The translations under genes and the position numbers were made by a program. From contig CAWJEK010000021.1 in the NCBI GenBank assembly GCA_963841885.1, forward strand, positions 1 to 64,000: 64,000 nt of DNA. Reading direction: 5' to 3'. Below are positions 29,089 through 36,650 of this stretch, piece by piece; position 1 is the first letter of the stretch, and every line of letters begins with the position of its first letter. The notes below the pieces were generated by a model that worked only from the letters and a program-made list of their open reading frames with translations, was not told where the DNA came from and did no database searches. This DNA comes from Bog-756 sp963841885 (GTDB lineage Bacteria > Actinomycetota > Acidimicrobiia > Acidimicrobiales > RAAP-2).

Positions 29089-30058
29089 CGGAGGCCACGT
29101 CCGCCCTGACGTCGGGCACCTCCAGGCGCCTCGGGCCCCGGCGCACCAGGTTCGACCACCCGCGCAGCACCGGGTGCGGCTCCTCGGCGTGGAGCCGGTC
29201 GAGCTCGGTCTGCATGACCGAGGTGATCTGGTCGTAGCAGGCGGCGACCACGGCGTCGTCCTCGGCCGCGTCCGGTCCGAGGCCGCTCCAGTCGATCGGC
29301 GGAAGGAACTCGATGGTCATGGCCGACGGCATCGGGAGCGGGGGCACGAGCACGGTGGTGAACCCCAGCGGGGTCAGGAAGAGGGGGAAGACGTTGATCC
29401 GGAGCCGGTGGAGCCCGAGGAAGGTCGCCAGACGCTCACCGCTCGAGACCACCACCACCGCGTCGTGGGACCCGTAGGTCACGACCGGGACCACCGGGAC
29501 CCCGGCCTGCAACGCCAAGCGGACGAAGCCCCGGTGTCCGCCCAGGTCGACGGTGTCCCGCCGGGTCCACGGGCGGCAGGCCTCCCGATCCCCGCCGGGG
29601 TAGACGAGGACCGCGGCCCCGGCGGCCAGCGCCCGCCGGGCGAAACGGCTCGAGGCGGGAGCGGCCCCCACCTTCCGCAGCGTGGGGCCCACCCCGGGCA
29701 TGGCGAAGAGCAGGTCGTAGCCGAGGGCGTAGGCCGGATGGGCGAGGCCCCGCTTTCGGACGAGCTCGAGCCCGACGGCCCAGACGTCGGGCATGTAGAA
29801 GAGGTTGGAGTGGTTGCCGACCACGAGCACCGGCCCGCTGGACGGCAGGTGCTCCCGGCCCCGCACCGCGGGCGAGAAGTAGTTGACGTAGCGGGTCACC
29901 GCCGGGAGGCAGCGCTCGATGAAGGCGGGATCCCTCCGGCGGAACGCTTCGTCCACGGACGACTCGAGGTCGGTGGAACGTCCGTCCGGGACGCCCGGCG
30001 ACGTCCCCGGGCCGTCCGGGGGCCCGCGATGCCCTGGGTGCTCCGTCGATGTTCCCAT
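29081..30058 (-). CDS. Lysophospholipid acyltransferase (PlsC-like)
   Basis: 325 residues. Catalytic motif GNHSNLFYMPDVW (H-x4-D variant NHSNLFYMPD, with spacing a little longer than NHxxxxD) and the substrate-phosphate motif YPGGDREACRPW place it in the LPLAT/diacylglycerol-acyltransferase-like group. A later motif is VPVVPVVTYGSHD. It probably acylates a glycerolipid or similar acceptor at the membrane. ATG 30058 has AGGAG 7 nt upstream. It is first in the leftward unit that continues through the ligase fusion (8-bp overlap) to the CO genes. Confidence 0.83.
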   Translation of the reverse strand: MGTSTEHPGHRGPPDGPGTSPGVPDGRSTDLESSVDEAFRRRDPAFIERCLPAVTRYVNYFSPAVRGREHLPSSGPVLVVGNHSNLFYMPDVWAVGLELVRKRGLAHPAYALGYDLLFAMPGVGPTLRKVGAAPASSRFARRALAAGAAVLVYPGGDREACRPWTRRDTVDLGGHRGFVRLALQAGVPVVPVVTYGSHDAVVVVSSGERLATFLGLHRLRINVFPLFLTPLGFTTVLVPPLPMPSAMTIEFLPPIDWSGLGPDAAEDDAVVAACYDQITSVMQTELDRLHAEEPHPVLRGWSNLVRRGPRRLEVPDVRADVASGG

Positions 30059-30109
30059 GATGGCTCCTGTGTCCGGCACCACCGTCGCACCTCCACGGGG
30101 CGGCGGTCA

Positions 30110-30123
30110 GGGCCGTAGGTCCC
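30110..30123. promoter_or_regulatory. DosR-box-like site 1 (usp / acyltransferase-coo intergenic)
   Basis: GGGCCGTAGGTCCC matches 11 of 14 positions of the mycobacterial DosR core GGGACTWWAGTCCC. It lies in the 208-bp divergent region, 52 bp before the acyltransferase start. The regulator has not been identified in the window. Confidence 0.4.
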
Positions 30124-30168
30124 AGAATCCGCGTGCAGCAGGTGGTGCGGACATCAGGCCCGGCGTGG

Positions 30169-30182
30169 GGGGCGTTCGGCCC
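30169..30182. promoter_or_regulatory. DosR-box-like site 2 (weaker)
   Basis: GGGGCGTTCGGCCC matches 10 of 14 positions of the same core and lies 84 bp upstream of the universal stress protein start. Weak alone; noted because the neighbouring site and the por and ppsA sites share the pattern. Confidence 0.3.
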
Positions 30183-30266
30183 TACCGCGAGCGGCGGCTG
30201 CACGACCATGGCTGGGCAACCGTCGCCCGAGAGGGCCGACCTGGCCGGCACGAGGAGGACGTCACC

Positions 30267-30704
30267 ATGACGGAGCAACCAGAAGGCGTGAACGGAGCGG
30301 AGGTGGCCGCCGCCCGCATCGTGGTGGGCGTGGACGGCTCGGTCGACTCGGGCCGCGCCCTCGACTGGGCGGCCAAGGAGGCGGTCGGTCGGGGCGCGGT
30401 GCTCGACATCCGCACCTTCTACGAACCCGGTTACACCCACATCACCGCCGACGAGGTGCAGGACACCATGGACCGGATCGTCGCCGAGGCGGTGGAACGG
30501 GCCGGCGAAGTGGCGCCCGGGGTGGTCACCACCACGGGCACCGGCGAGGCGTCCCCGGCCGGGGGTCTGCTCGAGGCCGCGGAAGGCGCCGAGCTGCTGG
30601 TCGTCGGCTCGAGGGACCTGGGCCCGTTCAGCGGACTGCTGCTGGGCTCCGTCAGCCACAAGTGCGTGTTGCACGCACCATGTTCGGTCGCCGTCATCCA
30701 CTGA
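30267..30704 (+). CDS. Universal stress protein (UspA family)
   Basis: 145 residues, a single USP domain. ARIVVGVDGSVDSGRALDWAAKEA opens the fold. The ATP-binding signature near the C-terminus is ELLVVGSRDLGPFSGLLLGSVSH (G-2x-G-9x-G-S/T pattern), so it is the ATP-binding type. Such proteins are induced by hypoxia and starvation in actinobacteria. ATG 30267 has GAGGAGG upstream. It is divergent from the acyltransferase-CO unit, and the space between holds two DosR-like sites. Confidence 0.92.
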   Translation: MTEQPEGVNGAEVAAARIVVGVDGSVDSGRALDWAAKEAVGRGAVLDIRTFYEPGYTHITADEVQDTMDRIVAEAVERAGEVAPGVVTTTGTGEASPAGGLLEAAEGAELLVVGSRDLGPFSGLLLGSVSHKCVLHAPCSVAVIH

Positions 30705-30733
30705 CCGGCGCCGGACACCGGCCGACTTCCCAC

Positions 30734-30761
30734 CCCCCGTCCGACGTTCAGCCGACGGGGG
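30734..30761. terminator. Terminator hairpin between convergent genes
   Basis: Perfect 8-bp arms CCCCCGTC (30734-30741) and GACGGGGG (30754-30761). The right arm overlaps the last codons of the minus-strand gene. It probably ends usp transcription. Confidence 0.55.
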
Positions 30762-31611
30762 TCAGCCGCTGCAGGGTCATCGTGCCGACCTGGGTGTAGG
30801 TCGACCGTCCGAACTCCGTGGACGTGGTGACCCGGATGTCCTGATCGAGCCGGACCGGCAGACCGGTGTCGAGTACGACCCACACGTCGGCGGACTCCGT
30901 CCCGGTCTGGGCACCGGCGTCCGTCCGCGTGCGGTGGAAGTGCGCGACCCGCGTCGCCACCCCACCCACCGTCAGCGTCGAGATCCCCAGCAGCCGGTAG
31001 GGGCCCGAGGTCACGGTCGTCCCCGACACCGAGGTGTTGGTGCCGGTGCAGTGCGAGTGCCACGTCTCGCCGGGCACCCCCTGGGCGGGCAGCGCCATCG
31101 ACCCGGGAGCACAGGTGAAGGTCGTGGTGTTCGTCACGTCCAGTGGTCCGACCGCCCACAGTTGCCAGGTCGTCCCCCCCGCCTCCCACAGGTCGGCTCC
31201 GTGCAGGCAGTAGTCGAAGGTCTGCCAGTGGTGCGTGCTGTAGTCGATCCGCAGCGTCCAGCAGTGGGCGCCGTCCAAGGTCACCGTTCCGGGGATGGTC
31301 GGGCCCTCGGACTGTGACAGCGGGGGCAGCGACAGCCGCTCGGTCCCGGTCCCCGTGTAGTCGTACACGCCGGGCGCCGGGCGTCCGTTCGAAGGCATGC
31401 CCCGGCCCCCCGCACCCTGGTGGGTTTCGGCCTGGCGCAGGGTGACGTCCGTGGCCCGGCTGGCGGTCAACCATCCGACCAGCACGATCCCCACGAGCAC
31501 CACCCCCATCGCCGCGAGTGCCCAGGGCCAGCGCCGGTGCCTCCGGCCCGGGACGTCCTCGGGAGGGGTGGGCGCACCGTCCCGCTCCGACGCGGACGCC
31601 TCCGTCACCAT
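30748..31611 (-). CDS. Single-TM membrane-anchored hypothetical protein in the por operon
   Basis: 287 residues. A basic cytoplasmic stretch (RRHRRW) and one membrane helix (ALAAMGVVLVGIVLVGWL, residues ~28-45) are followed by a 240-residue extracytoplasmic part rich in Thr/Gly with four Cys and beta-strand character (VYDYTGTGTERLSLPP, YCLHGADLWEAGG). I do not recognise the family. ATG 31611 lies 4 bp after the stop of the upstream FAD/Fe-S gene, so it is the last gene of that operon. Why a surface protein would be coupled to a redox enzyme is unclear. The hairpin at its 3' end is a likely terminator. Confidence 0.65.
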   Translation of the reverse strand: MVTEASASERDGAPTPPEDVPGRRHRRWPWALAAMGVVLVGIVLVGWLTASRATDVTLRQAETHQGAGGRGMPSNGRPAPGVYDYTGTGTERLSLPPLSQSEGPTIPGTVTLDGAHCWTLRIDYSTHHWQTFDYCLHGADLWEAGGTTWQLWAVGPLDVTNTTTFTCAPGSMALPAQGVPGETWHSHCTGTNTSVSGTTVTSGPYRLLGISTLTVGGVATRVAHFHRTRTDAGAQTGTESADVWVVLDTGLPVRLDQDIRVTTSTEFGRSTYTQVGTMTLQRLTPVG

Positions 31612-31615
31612 CGGT

Positions 31616-33241
31616 TCAGCGCGGCTCGGGCACCAGGTCGATGGCGCCGCAGGGGCACTCCTCGACGCAGATACCGCAACCCTTGCAGTAGTCGAGGTCG
31701 AACTCGTACCCCTGCCCCGGTCCCAGCTTGACCACCGCGTTGTCCGGACACACGCCGAAGCAGTTGTCGCACTCGAAGCAGTTGCCACACGACATGCAGC
31801 GGCGGGCCTCGAAGAGGGCCTCGGATTCCGTCAGCCCGTCGACCACCTCGTCGAACGTCGATGCCCGACGCGCCGCGTCGAGCCGGGGACGGACGGCCTG
31901 CGGGGCGTTGTCGAAGTACCACGTGTTCAGCCGGTCGGCCGTGGCCGGACGGCGTTCCACCGGCGCGGCGGCCGGGCGACCGGCCAACAGGTCGTCGATG
32001 GCCGCCGCCGCCCGGCGGCCGTCGCCCACGGCGGCGGTCGCCGTCCGCTCCCCTCCCGTGGCGTCCCCGCCGGCGAAGACTTCCGGCCGGCCCGTGCGCT
32101 GGTCGCCGTCCACCTCGACGACGCCGTCGGTCGTCCGCACCCCGTCGAGGCCGTCGAGAAGGGCCAGGTCGGTGTCCTGGCCGAGGGCGAGCACCAGGGC
32201 GTCGGCCTCCAGCTCCTCGAACTCCCCCGTCGGTCGGGGGAAGCCGGCCGGGTCGAGGGTCATGCGCTCGAGCACCAGCCGACCGTGGTGGGAGCCCGAG
32301 ACGGTGGAGAGCCACCGCATGGTGACCCCCTCCTCCGAGGCGTCGTCCACCTCCTCGGCGTGGGCCGGCATCTGGTCGCGGGTCCGGCGGTAGACCACGA
32401 CCGTCTCGGTGGCCCCCAGGCGTTCGGCGGTCCGGGCCGCGTCCATGGCCGTGTCGCCACCGCCGTAGACGACGACGCGGCGACCCAGCTGCGGTGCGCG
32501 ACCCTCCTCCACGTCGTGCAGCAACGTCACCGCGTCCAGCACCCGGGCGGCGTCACCGGCCGGGACGCCGGGGTCGTGACCCCGCTGCGCTCCCGGGCCC
32601 ACGAAGGCGGCGTCGAAGCCACCCTCGGCCACCGCCTCCGCCAGGTCGTCGACGCGGCTCGCCGTCTCGAGCGTCACGCCCATCGCCAGGATCCGGGCGA
32701 TCTCGGCGTCGACCACCGGCCTCGGCAGTCGGTAGGCGGGTATCCCGTAGCGCAGCATGCCCCCCGGTGCCGGGGCCGCCTCCCGCAGGTGGACGTCGTG
32801 GCCGGCCAGGCGCAGGTGGTACGCCGCCGACAGCCCGGCCGGCCCCGATCCGACGACCAGGACCCGGCGACCGGTGGACGCCGCGGTCACGGGGACCTCC
32901 CATCCGTGTTCCAGGGCCGTGTCGCCCAGGAACCGCTCGATGGCGTTGATGCCGACCGCCTCGTCCACCTCCACCCGGTTGCACGCCCGCTCGCACGGCC
33001 GGAAGCACGCCCGTCCCATGACGGCGGGCAGCGGGTTGGCGGCCATCAGGACCCGCCAGGCCCCCTCGTAGTCACCCTCCTCGGCCCGGTACAACCAGCC
33101 CTGGATGTCCTCGCCGGCCGGGCACGCCCCGTTGCACGGCGACTGGCGCGACACGTACACCGGGCGCTCGGTCCGCCACGTGCCCGTCTTGTTGGCGAGG
33201 CTCGAGCCCACCTCGAGGGTCACGGCGAACGGCTTCCTCAT
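31616..33241 (-). CDS. GltD-like FAD/NAD(P) oxidoreductase fused to 2x[4Fe-4S] ferredoxin (por electron-transfer subunit)
   Basis: 541 residues. An N-terminal Fer4_20-type Cys domain (CNGACPAGEDI ... CFRPCERACNR) is followed by an FAD Rossmann motif VLVVGSGPAGLSAAYHL and an NAD(P)-binding VVVYGGGDTAMDAARTA. FAD closure is EVFAGGDATGG. The C-terminus is a ferredoxin with CMSCGNCFECDNCFGVC and CKGCGICVEECPCGAI, like the delta subunit of 2-oxoacid oxidoreductases. The fusion probably takes electrons from the alpha/beta/gamma enzyme and passes them to NAD(P)+, or works in reverse. ATG 33241 overlaps the beta-subunit stop (ATGA), showing tight coupling. Confidence 0.88.
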   Translation of the reverse strand: MRKPFAVTLEVGSSLANKTGTWRTERPVYVSRQSPCNGACPAGEDIQGWLYRAEEGDYEGAWRVLMAANPLPAVMGRACFRPCERACNRVEVDEAVGINAIERFLGDTALEHGWEVPVTAASTGRRVLVVGSGPAGLSAAYHLRLAGHDVHLREAAPAPGGMLRYGIPAYRLPRPVVDAEIARILAMGVTLETASRVDDLAEAVAEGGFDAAFVGPGAQRGHDPGVPAGDAARVLDAVTLLHDVEEGRAPQLGRRVVVYGGGDTAMDAARTAERLGATETVVVYRRTRDQMPAHAEEVDDASEEGVTMRWLSTVSGSHHGRLVLERMTLDPAGFPRPTGEFEELEADALVLALGQDTDLALLDGLDGVRTTDGVVEVDGDQRTGRPEVFAGGDATGGERTATAAVGDGRRAAAAIDDLLAGRPAAAPVERRPATADRLNTWYFDNAPQAVRPRLDAARRASTFDEVVDGLTESEALFEARRCMSCGNCFECDNCFGVCPDNAVVKLGPGQGYEFDLDYCKGCGICVEECPCGAIDLVPEPR

Positions 33242-34257
33242 GCGCCCTCCCCGGCCAGGAGCCCGTAGCGGGCGACGTTCCGATCGGCGACGGCCTGCAA
33301 CCCGGCGACCGTCTCGGGTCGGGTCACCCGACCCTCGGCGTCGAACAGGTGGGCGAACCGGCGCTGCAGGCGGAGGTACTCCTCGACCGGCACACCCCGC
33401 CGGATCGGCGACACCGCCACCACGTCGCCGCGCTCGGCCTCGAACACCGGGAAGAGTCCGCACCGCTGGGCCAGACGGGCCAGGCGGACGGTATGGCGGG
33501 GCGAGGCACCCCACCCGAGCGGGCAGGGGACGAGCACCTGCAGGAACCGGGCCCCGTGGAAGGACATGGCCCGCGTGACCTTGGCCTCGAGGTCGAAGAG
33601 ATCCCCCACCGTGGCGGTGGCCACGTACGGGATCTCGTGGGCCATGGCGATGCGGGCGATGTCCTTGCCCTGCCCGAAGGCGTTGCCCGGCGTCGGCCCG
33701 ACGGCCTCGGTGGTGGCCGTGCGCGCCGCGGGCGGAGTGGCCCCCGAGCGCTGCACGCCGGTGTTCATGTAGGCCTCGTTGTCGTAGCAGACGAAGAGCA
33801 CGTCGTCGTTGCGCTCGAACATGCCCGACAGGCACCCGAGGCCGATGTCGACGGCGCCGCCGTCACCGGCCTGGGCCACCACCCGCACGTCGGTGACCCC
33901 CCGGGCCTCGAGCGCGGCGGCCACGCCGGAGGCCACCGCCGGCGCGTTGGCGAACAGGGAGTGCAGCCACGGCAGCCGCCACGACGTCTCGGGGTAGGGC
34001 GTGGAGAAGACCTCGAGACAGCCGGTGGCGTTGACGGCGACCACGCGGCCGCCGGTGGCCCGCATGGCGGCGTCGAGCACGTACCGGGCGCCCAGGGCCT
34101 CGCCACAGCCTTCGCAGGCGCGGTGGCCCGAGGTGAGCGAGTTGGCGCGGTCGGCGTCGGACTGTTCGGAACGCCGGTCGGGTGCGACCAGGCGGTTGCC
34201 GGCCGCGAAACTGCCCACCTGGTAGAAGCGCACCCGGGTCGGCGTCCCGTCGGTCAC
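33238..34257 (-). CDS. porB: 2-oxoacid:ferredoxin oxidoreductase beta subunit (TPP-binding)
   Basis: 339 residues. CEGCGEALGARYVL (Fe-S Cys pair, as in CPGCGEA), NATGCLEVFSTPYP, and the TPP-Mg2+ motif GDGGAVDIGLGCLSG identify the beta subunit of pyruvate-type oxidoreductases. NDDVLFVCYDNEAYMNTGVQRSG matches the family. It cleaves pyruvate (or a related 2-oxoacid) with CoA to acyl-CoA and CO2, reducing Fe-S clusters. GTG 34257 overlaps the alpha-subunit stop (GTGA). Pyruvate is the likeliest substrate, but this is not proved. Confidence 0.9.
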   Translation of the reverse strand: MTDGTPTRVRFYQVGSFAAGNRLVAPDRRSEQSDADRANSLTSGHRACEGCGEALGARYVLDAAMRATGGRVVAVNATGCLEVFSTPYPETSWRLPWLHSLFANAPAVASGVAAALEARGVTDVRVVAQAGDGGAVDIGLGCLSGMFERNDDVLFVCYDNEAYMNTGVQRSGATPPAARTATTEAVGPTPGNAFGQGKDIARIAMAHEIPYVATATVGDLFDLEAKVTRAMSFHGARFLQVLVPCPLGWGASPRHTVRLARLAQRCGLFPVFEAERGDVVAVSPIRRGVPVEEYLRLQRRFAHLFDAEGRVTRPETVAGLQAVADRNVARYGLLAGEGA

Positions 34258-35506
34258 GAGCCTCCACCCCCGGAGGCGGCCACGTCCCGGAGGACGTTCT
34301 CCGCGGGTGGGCCCGAGCGCCGGTCGGCGGCCATCCGCTCCCGCTCGGCCCCGACTATCCCGGTCCGGAGGTCGCAGAAGACGACGCTCCCGAGGCGTCC
34401 GGCGCAGGCGTCCACGAGGAGCGGTCGGAGGGAGGCGCCGCGGATCGGTCGGCCGCCCAGGCCGGCCACCACCGTATGGACACGGGCCGGACCCGCCCCC
34501 AGGGCCAGGGCCACGTCGGCCGAGAGCACCCCGCCGAAGCCCGGACTGAACGCCTTCTCGACCACGACCACGGGTCGGCCGCGGCCAGTTCGCGCCGGAC
34601 GTCGACCACCGGGAAGGGTCGGAAGCACCCGATCCCCAGCACGCCGACCGGCACCCCGTCGGAGCGGAGCCCGTCGACCACGTCCTTGATCGTCCCGAGC
34701 ACCGAGCCCATGGCCACCACCACCACCTCGGCACCCTCCGTCCGGTACGGGCCGACGAGACCGGTGACCTCGCGCCCCAGGACGGCGGCCGACCGGGCGG
34801 CCAGGGCCGGGATGGACCCGAGGGCGTCGGACAGCCGCGAGTGGGCCAGGTAGCGGACCTCGGTGAAGGCCTCCGGCCCGACCATGGCGCCGATCGATAC
34901 CGGATCGTCGCAGTCGAGACGCTGCCGGGGCTCGAAAGGTGGCAGCAGTTCGTCGATCTGGCGCTGGTCGGGGAGGTCGATCCGCTCGACGGCGTGGGTG
35001 AGGATGAAGCCGTCCATGCAGACCATCACCGGGACCGAGAGCTGCTCGGCCAGGGCGAAGGCGAGGGGGTGGAGATCGACGGCCTCCTGGTTGGTCTCGG
35101 CGAAGAGCTGCACCCATCCGGCGTCGCGCACGGCCATGGCGTCGGAGTGGTCGTTCCAGATGTTGATGGGCGCCCCGATGGCCCGGTTCGCCAGGGTCAT
35201 CACGATGGGCAGTCCGAGACCGGCGGCGTTGTAGACCGCCTCGATCATGTACAGCAGGCCCTGGCTGGCCGTCGCCGTGTAGGCGCGGGCGCCGGTGGCC
35301 GAGGCGCCGATAGCCATGGACATGGCCGAGAACTCGGAGTCGGCGTTGATGTAGCGGCACGACGGGAGCTCTCCCGAGGCCACCATGGCGCCGATCGCCT
35401 CGATGATGTGGGTCTGCGGGGAGATGGGGTAGGCGCTCACGACGTCCGGACGGCACGCCGCCACGGTCCGGGCCACGGCCTGCGAGCCCTCAATCTGCGC
35501 CAGCAT
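34254..35506 (-). CDS. porA: 2-oxoacid:ferredoxin oxidoreductase alpha subunit, frameshifted near 34578
   Basis: About 417 residues. EGSQAVARTVAACRPDVVSAYPISPQTHI opens the pyrimidine-binding domain, followed by INADSEFSAMSMAIGASATGAR, TASQGLLYM and LPIVMTLANRAIGAPINIWNDHSD. These are hallmark porA sequences. The C-terminal domain (VVVVEKAFSPGFGGVLSADVAL) is in another frame; one base is missing near 34578. Its start overlaps the gamma-subunit stop by 17 bp. Acts with the beta, gamma and FAD/Fe-S subunits. Confidence 0.9.
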
Positions 35507-36128
35507 GCCGCACCTCCCCCACCTCGGCCATGACGTGGGCGTAGGCCGCCTCCGCCGTCGTCACGTTCTGCTCGCCGGTGGCCCCCGGGAAGCGCCGGCG
35601 CATGGCGCGGGCGATCCCCTCCATCGTCACCACGCCGGTCAGCGCGGCAAACCCCCCGAGCAGCGCCGAGTTCGGTGTGCTGCGTCCCAGGTGTCGGCGG
35701 GCGAACTCGGTGGCCGGTACGGTCAGCACCCGCTCGGGACGGAACCGGTCGACCGCCGGCCCGAGGTCCAGTCCTCCGGCGTCGTCGGGGGAATTGACCA
35801 GCACGAACCCGTCACTCCGGCATCCGGCGAAGATGTCGACCTGGTGGATGAGCGTCGGATCCTGCACGATCAGGGCATCGGGCTCGACCACCGGCTCCCG
35901 CGTCCGGATGGCGTGGTCGGCGATCCGGCAGTAGGCCTCGACCGGCGCGCCCATCCGCTCGGAGCCGAAGCTGGGGAACGACTGCGCATAGCGGCCGTCC
36001 TCGAACGCCGCCACCGACAGGAGCTCCGAGGCCGTGACCGTGCCCTGGCCGCCACGACCGTGGATACGCGTTTCGAAGCCGTTGGGACCGACCCCGCCCC
36101 GGACTCCGTCATCGTGCTGGTCAGCCAT
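35490..36128 (-). CDS. porG: 2-oxoacid:ferredoxin oxidoreductase gamma subunit
   Basis: 212 residues. The N-terminal ETRIHGRGGQGTVTASELLSVAAF is the classic gamma-subunit motif, followed by FPSFGSERMGAPVEAYCRI and LGRSTPNSALLGGFAAL. It binds the CoA-proximal side of the enzyme. ATG 36128 follows a GGAGGGTG ribosome site. It is first in the operon gamma-alpha-beta-FAD/Fe-S-membrane protein. A strong inverted repeat lies 85-109 bp upstream. Confidence 0.92.
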   Translation of the reverse strand: MADQHDDGVRGGVGPNGFETRIHGRGGQGTVTASELLSVAAFEDGRYAQSFPSFGSERMGAPVEAYCRIADHAIRTREPVVEPDALIVQDPTLIHQVDIFAGCRSDGFVLVNSPDDAGGLDLGPAVDRFRPERVLTVPATEFARRHLGRSTPNSALLGGFAALTGVVTMEGIARAMRRRFPGATGEQNVTTAEAAYAHVMAEVGEVRHAGAD

Positions 36129-36212
36129 GGACACCCTCCGTCTGCGCTCGACCGGACCTCCCGGTGTCCCGACGACCTCTCCCGTCCCAGCATGGGACAC
36201 GCCGCGTCGGTG

Positions 36213-36237
36213 CAGAAGGGGCCTTGGTCCCCTTCTG
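36213..36237. promoter_or_regulatory. Palindromic, DosR-box-like site upstream of the por operon
   Basis: CAGAAGGGG (36213-36221) and CCCCTTCTG (36229-36237) form perfect 9-bp arms around a 7-bp centre. The embedded GGGGCCTTGGTCCC matches the DosR core GGGACTWWAGTCCC at 11 of 14 positions. CCTTGGTCCCC recurs upstream of the PEP synthase at a similar distance. A terminator hairpin is the alternative reading. Confidence 0.5.
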
Positions 36238-36393
36238 GAGCGGCCCGCGGTCAGGCCGGTGGCGGGTCGCCCCCGGGACCCGCCGATCCGTGGCGGATCC
36301 CGCCAGAACGACGACTTTCCCCCTTCTTTCCGGGGCCGCACCGTCGTAGAATGGTGGCTGAGGGATCGAGGGAGATCCCGGAGGAGGTTGCCT

Positions 36394-36426
36394 ATGCGGA
36401 GACGCTTCAGAGGTACCTCATCCTGA
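36394..36426 (+). CDS. Possible 10-residue leader peptide inside the structured RNA
   Basis: GGAGGAGG (36380-36387) lies exactly 6 nt before an ATG that encodes MRRRFRGTSS and stops at 36426. Four of ten residues are Arg. The gap between ribosome site and ATG is the left arm of the UUGCCU/AGGCAA helix. A regulatory leader peptide is possible, but so is chance in GC-rich DNA. Confidence 0.25.
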   Translation: MRRRFRGTSS

Positions 36427-36581
36427 GGGTGAGCGGCTGCGGGGTTGTCCGGGTATGTGAAGGACGGCCGAGCGAGACCTAAGGCAAGCAGCTCGAAATG
36501 GGAGCGTTGCATCAGCAGGGGCGAGGATGCCCCTCTCGTAGCCATCCCCGTCGGAGCCCACCCAGGGAGTACAGGACACAG

Positions 36582-36621
36582 GAAGCGCCCGATCCCCGCA
36601 GTGGCGTGGGACGGGCGCTTC
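36582..36621. terminator. Strong hairpin, likely bidirectional terminator
   Basis: GAAGCGCCCG (36582-36591) and CGGGCGCTTC (36612-36621) pair over 10 bp, with a further TCCC/GGGA helix inside. It could end both the plus-strand RNA and the ATPase transcript from the other side. No U-tract. Confidence 0.7.
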
Positions 36622-36650
36622 GTCATGTCCGGGCCCGGTGTCGGGCGGGG

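Larger units (their letters stand above)
36353..36621 (+). ncRNA. Candidate structured RNA of unknown class
   Basis: About 490 bp without a long gene separates the ATPase and por genes. On the plus strand it holds a compact set of helices: closing helix GGUGGCU/AGCCAUC (36353-36359 with 36540-36546, one G-U pair); GGGAUC/GAUCCC (36362-36379); UUGCCU/AGGCAA (36388-36393 with 36482-36487); GCG-GAGA-CGC with a GNRA loop (36396-36405); CCUCA/UGAGG (36416-36428); UUGUCC/GGACGG with two G-U pairs; GCUC/GAGC (36491-36505); AGGGGC/GCCCCU (36517-36534). A terminator hairpin ends the unit. The G-U pairs and the GNRA loop favour the plus strand. TAGAAT at 36347-36352 could be a -10 box, but its implied start would cut into the closing helix. 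I recognise no known family. Confidence 0.5.

Noticed and set aside
26728..29109. 793-codon open frame on the plus strand
   Set aside because: Antisense to the ACP-ligase-acyltransferase gene; no recognisable domain.
31397..33268. 623-codon open frame on the plus strand
   Set aside because: Antisense to the GltD-like gene, which carries full FAD and Fe-S motifs.
36385..36412. M-box (Mg2+) riboswitch, because CCTATGCGGAGACGC resembles part of its core and an Mg2+-type ATPase is near
   Set aside because: The CGCCAA(C/U)GGGU element is absent, and the RNA lies downstream of and antisense to the ATPase, not in its leader.
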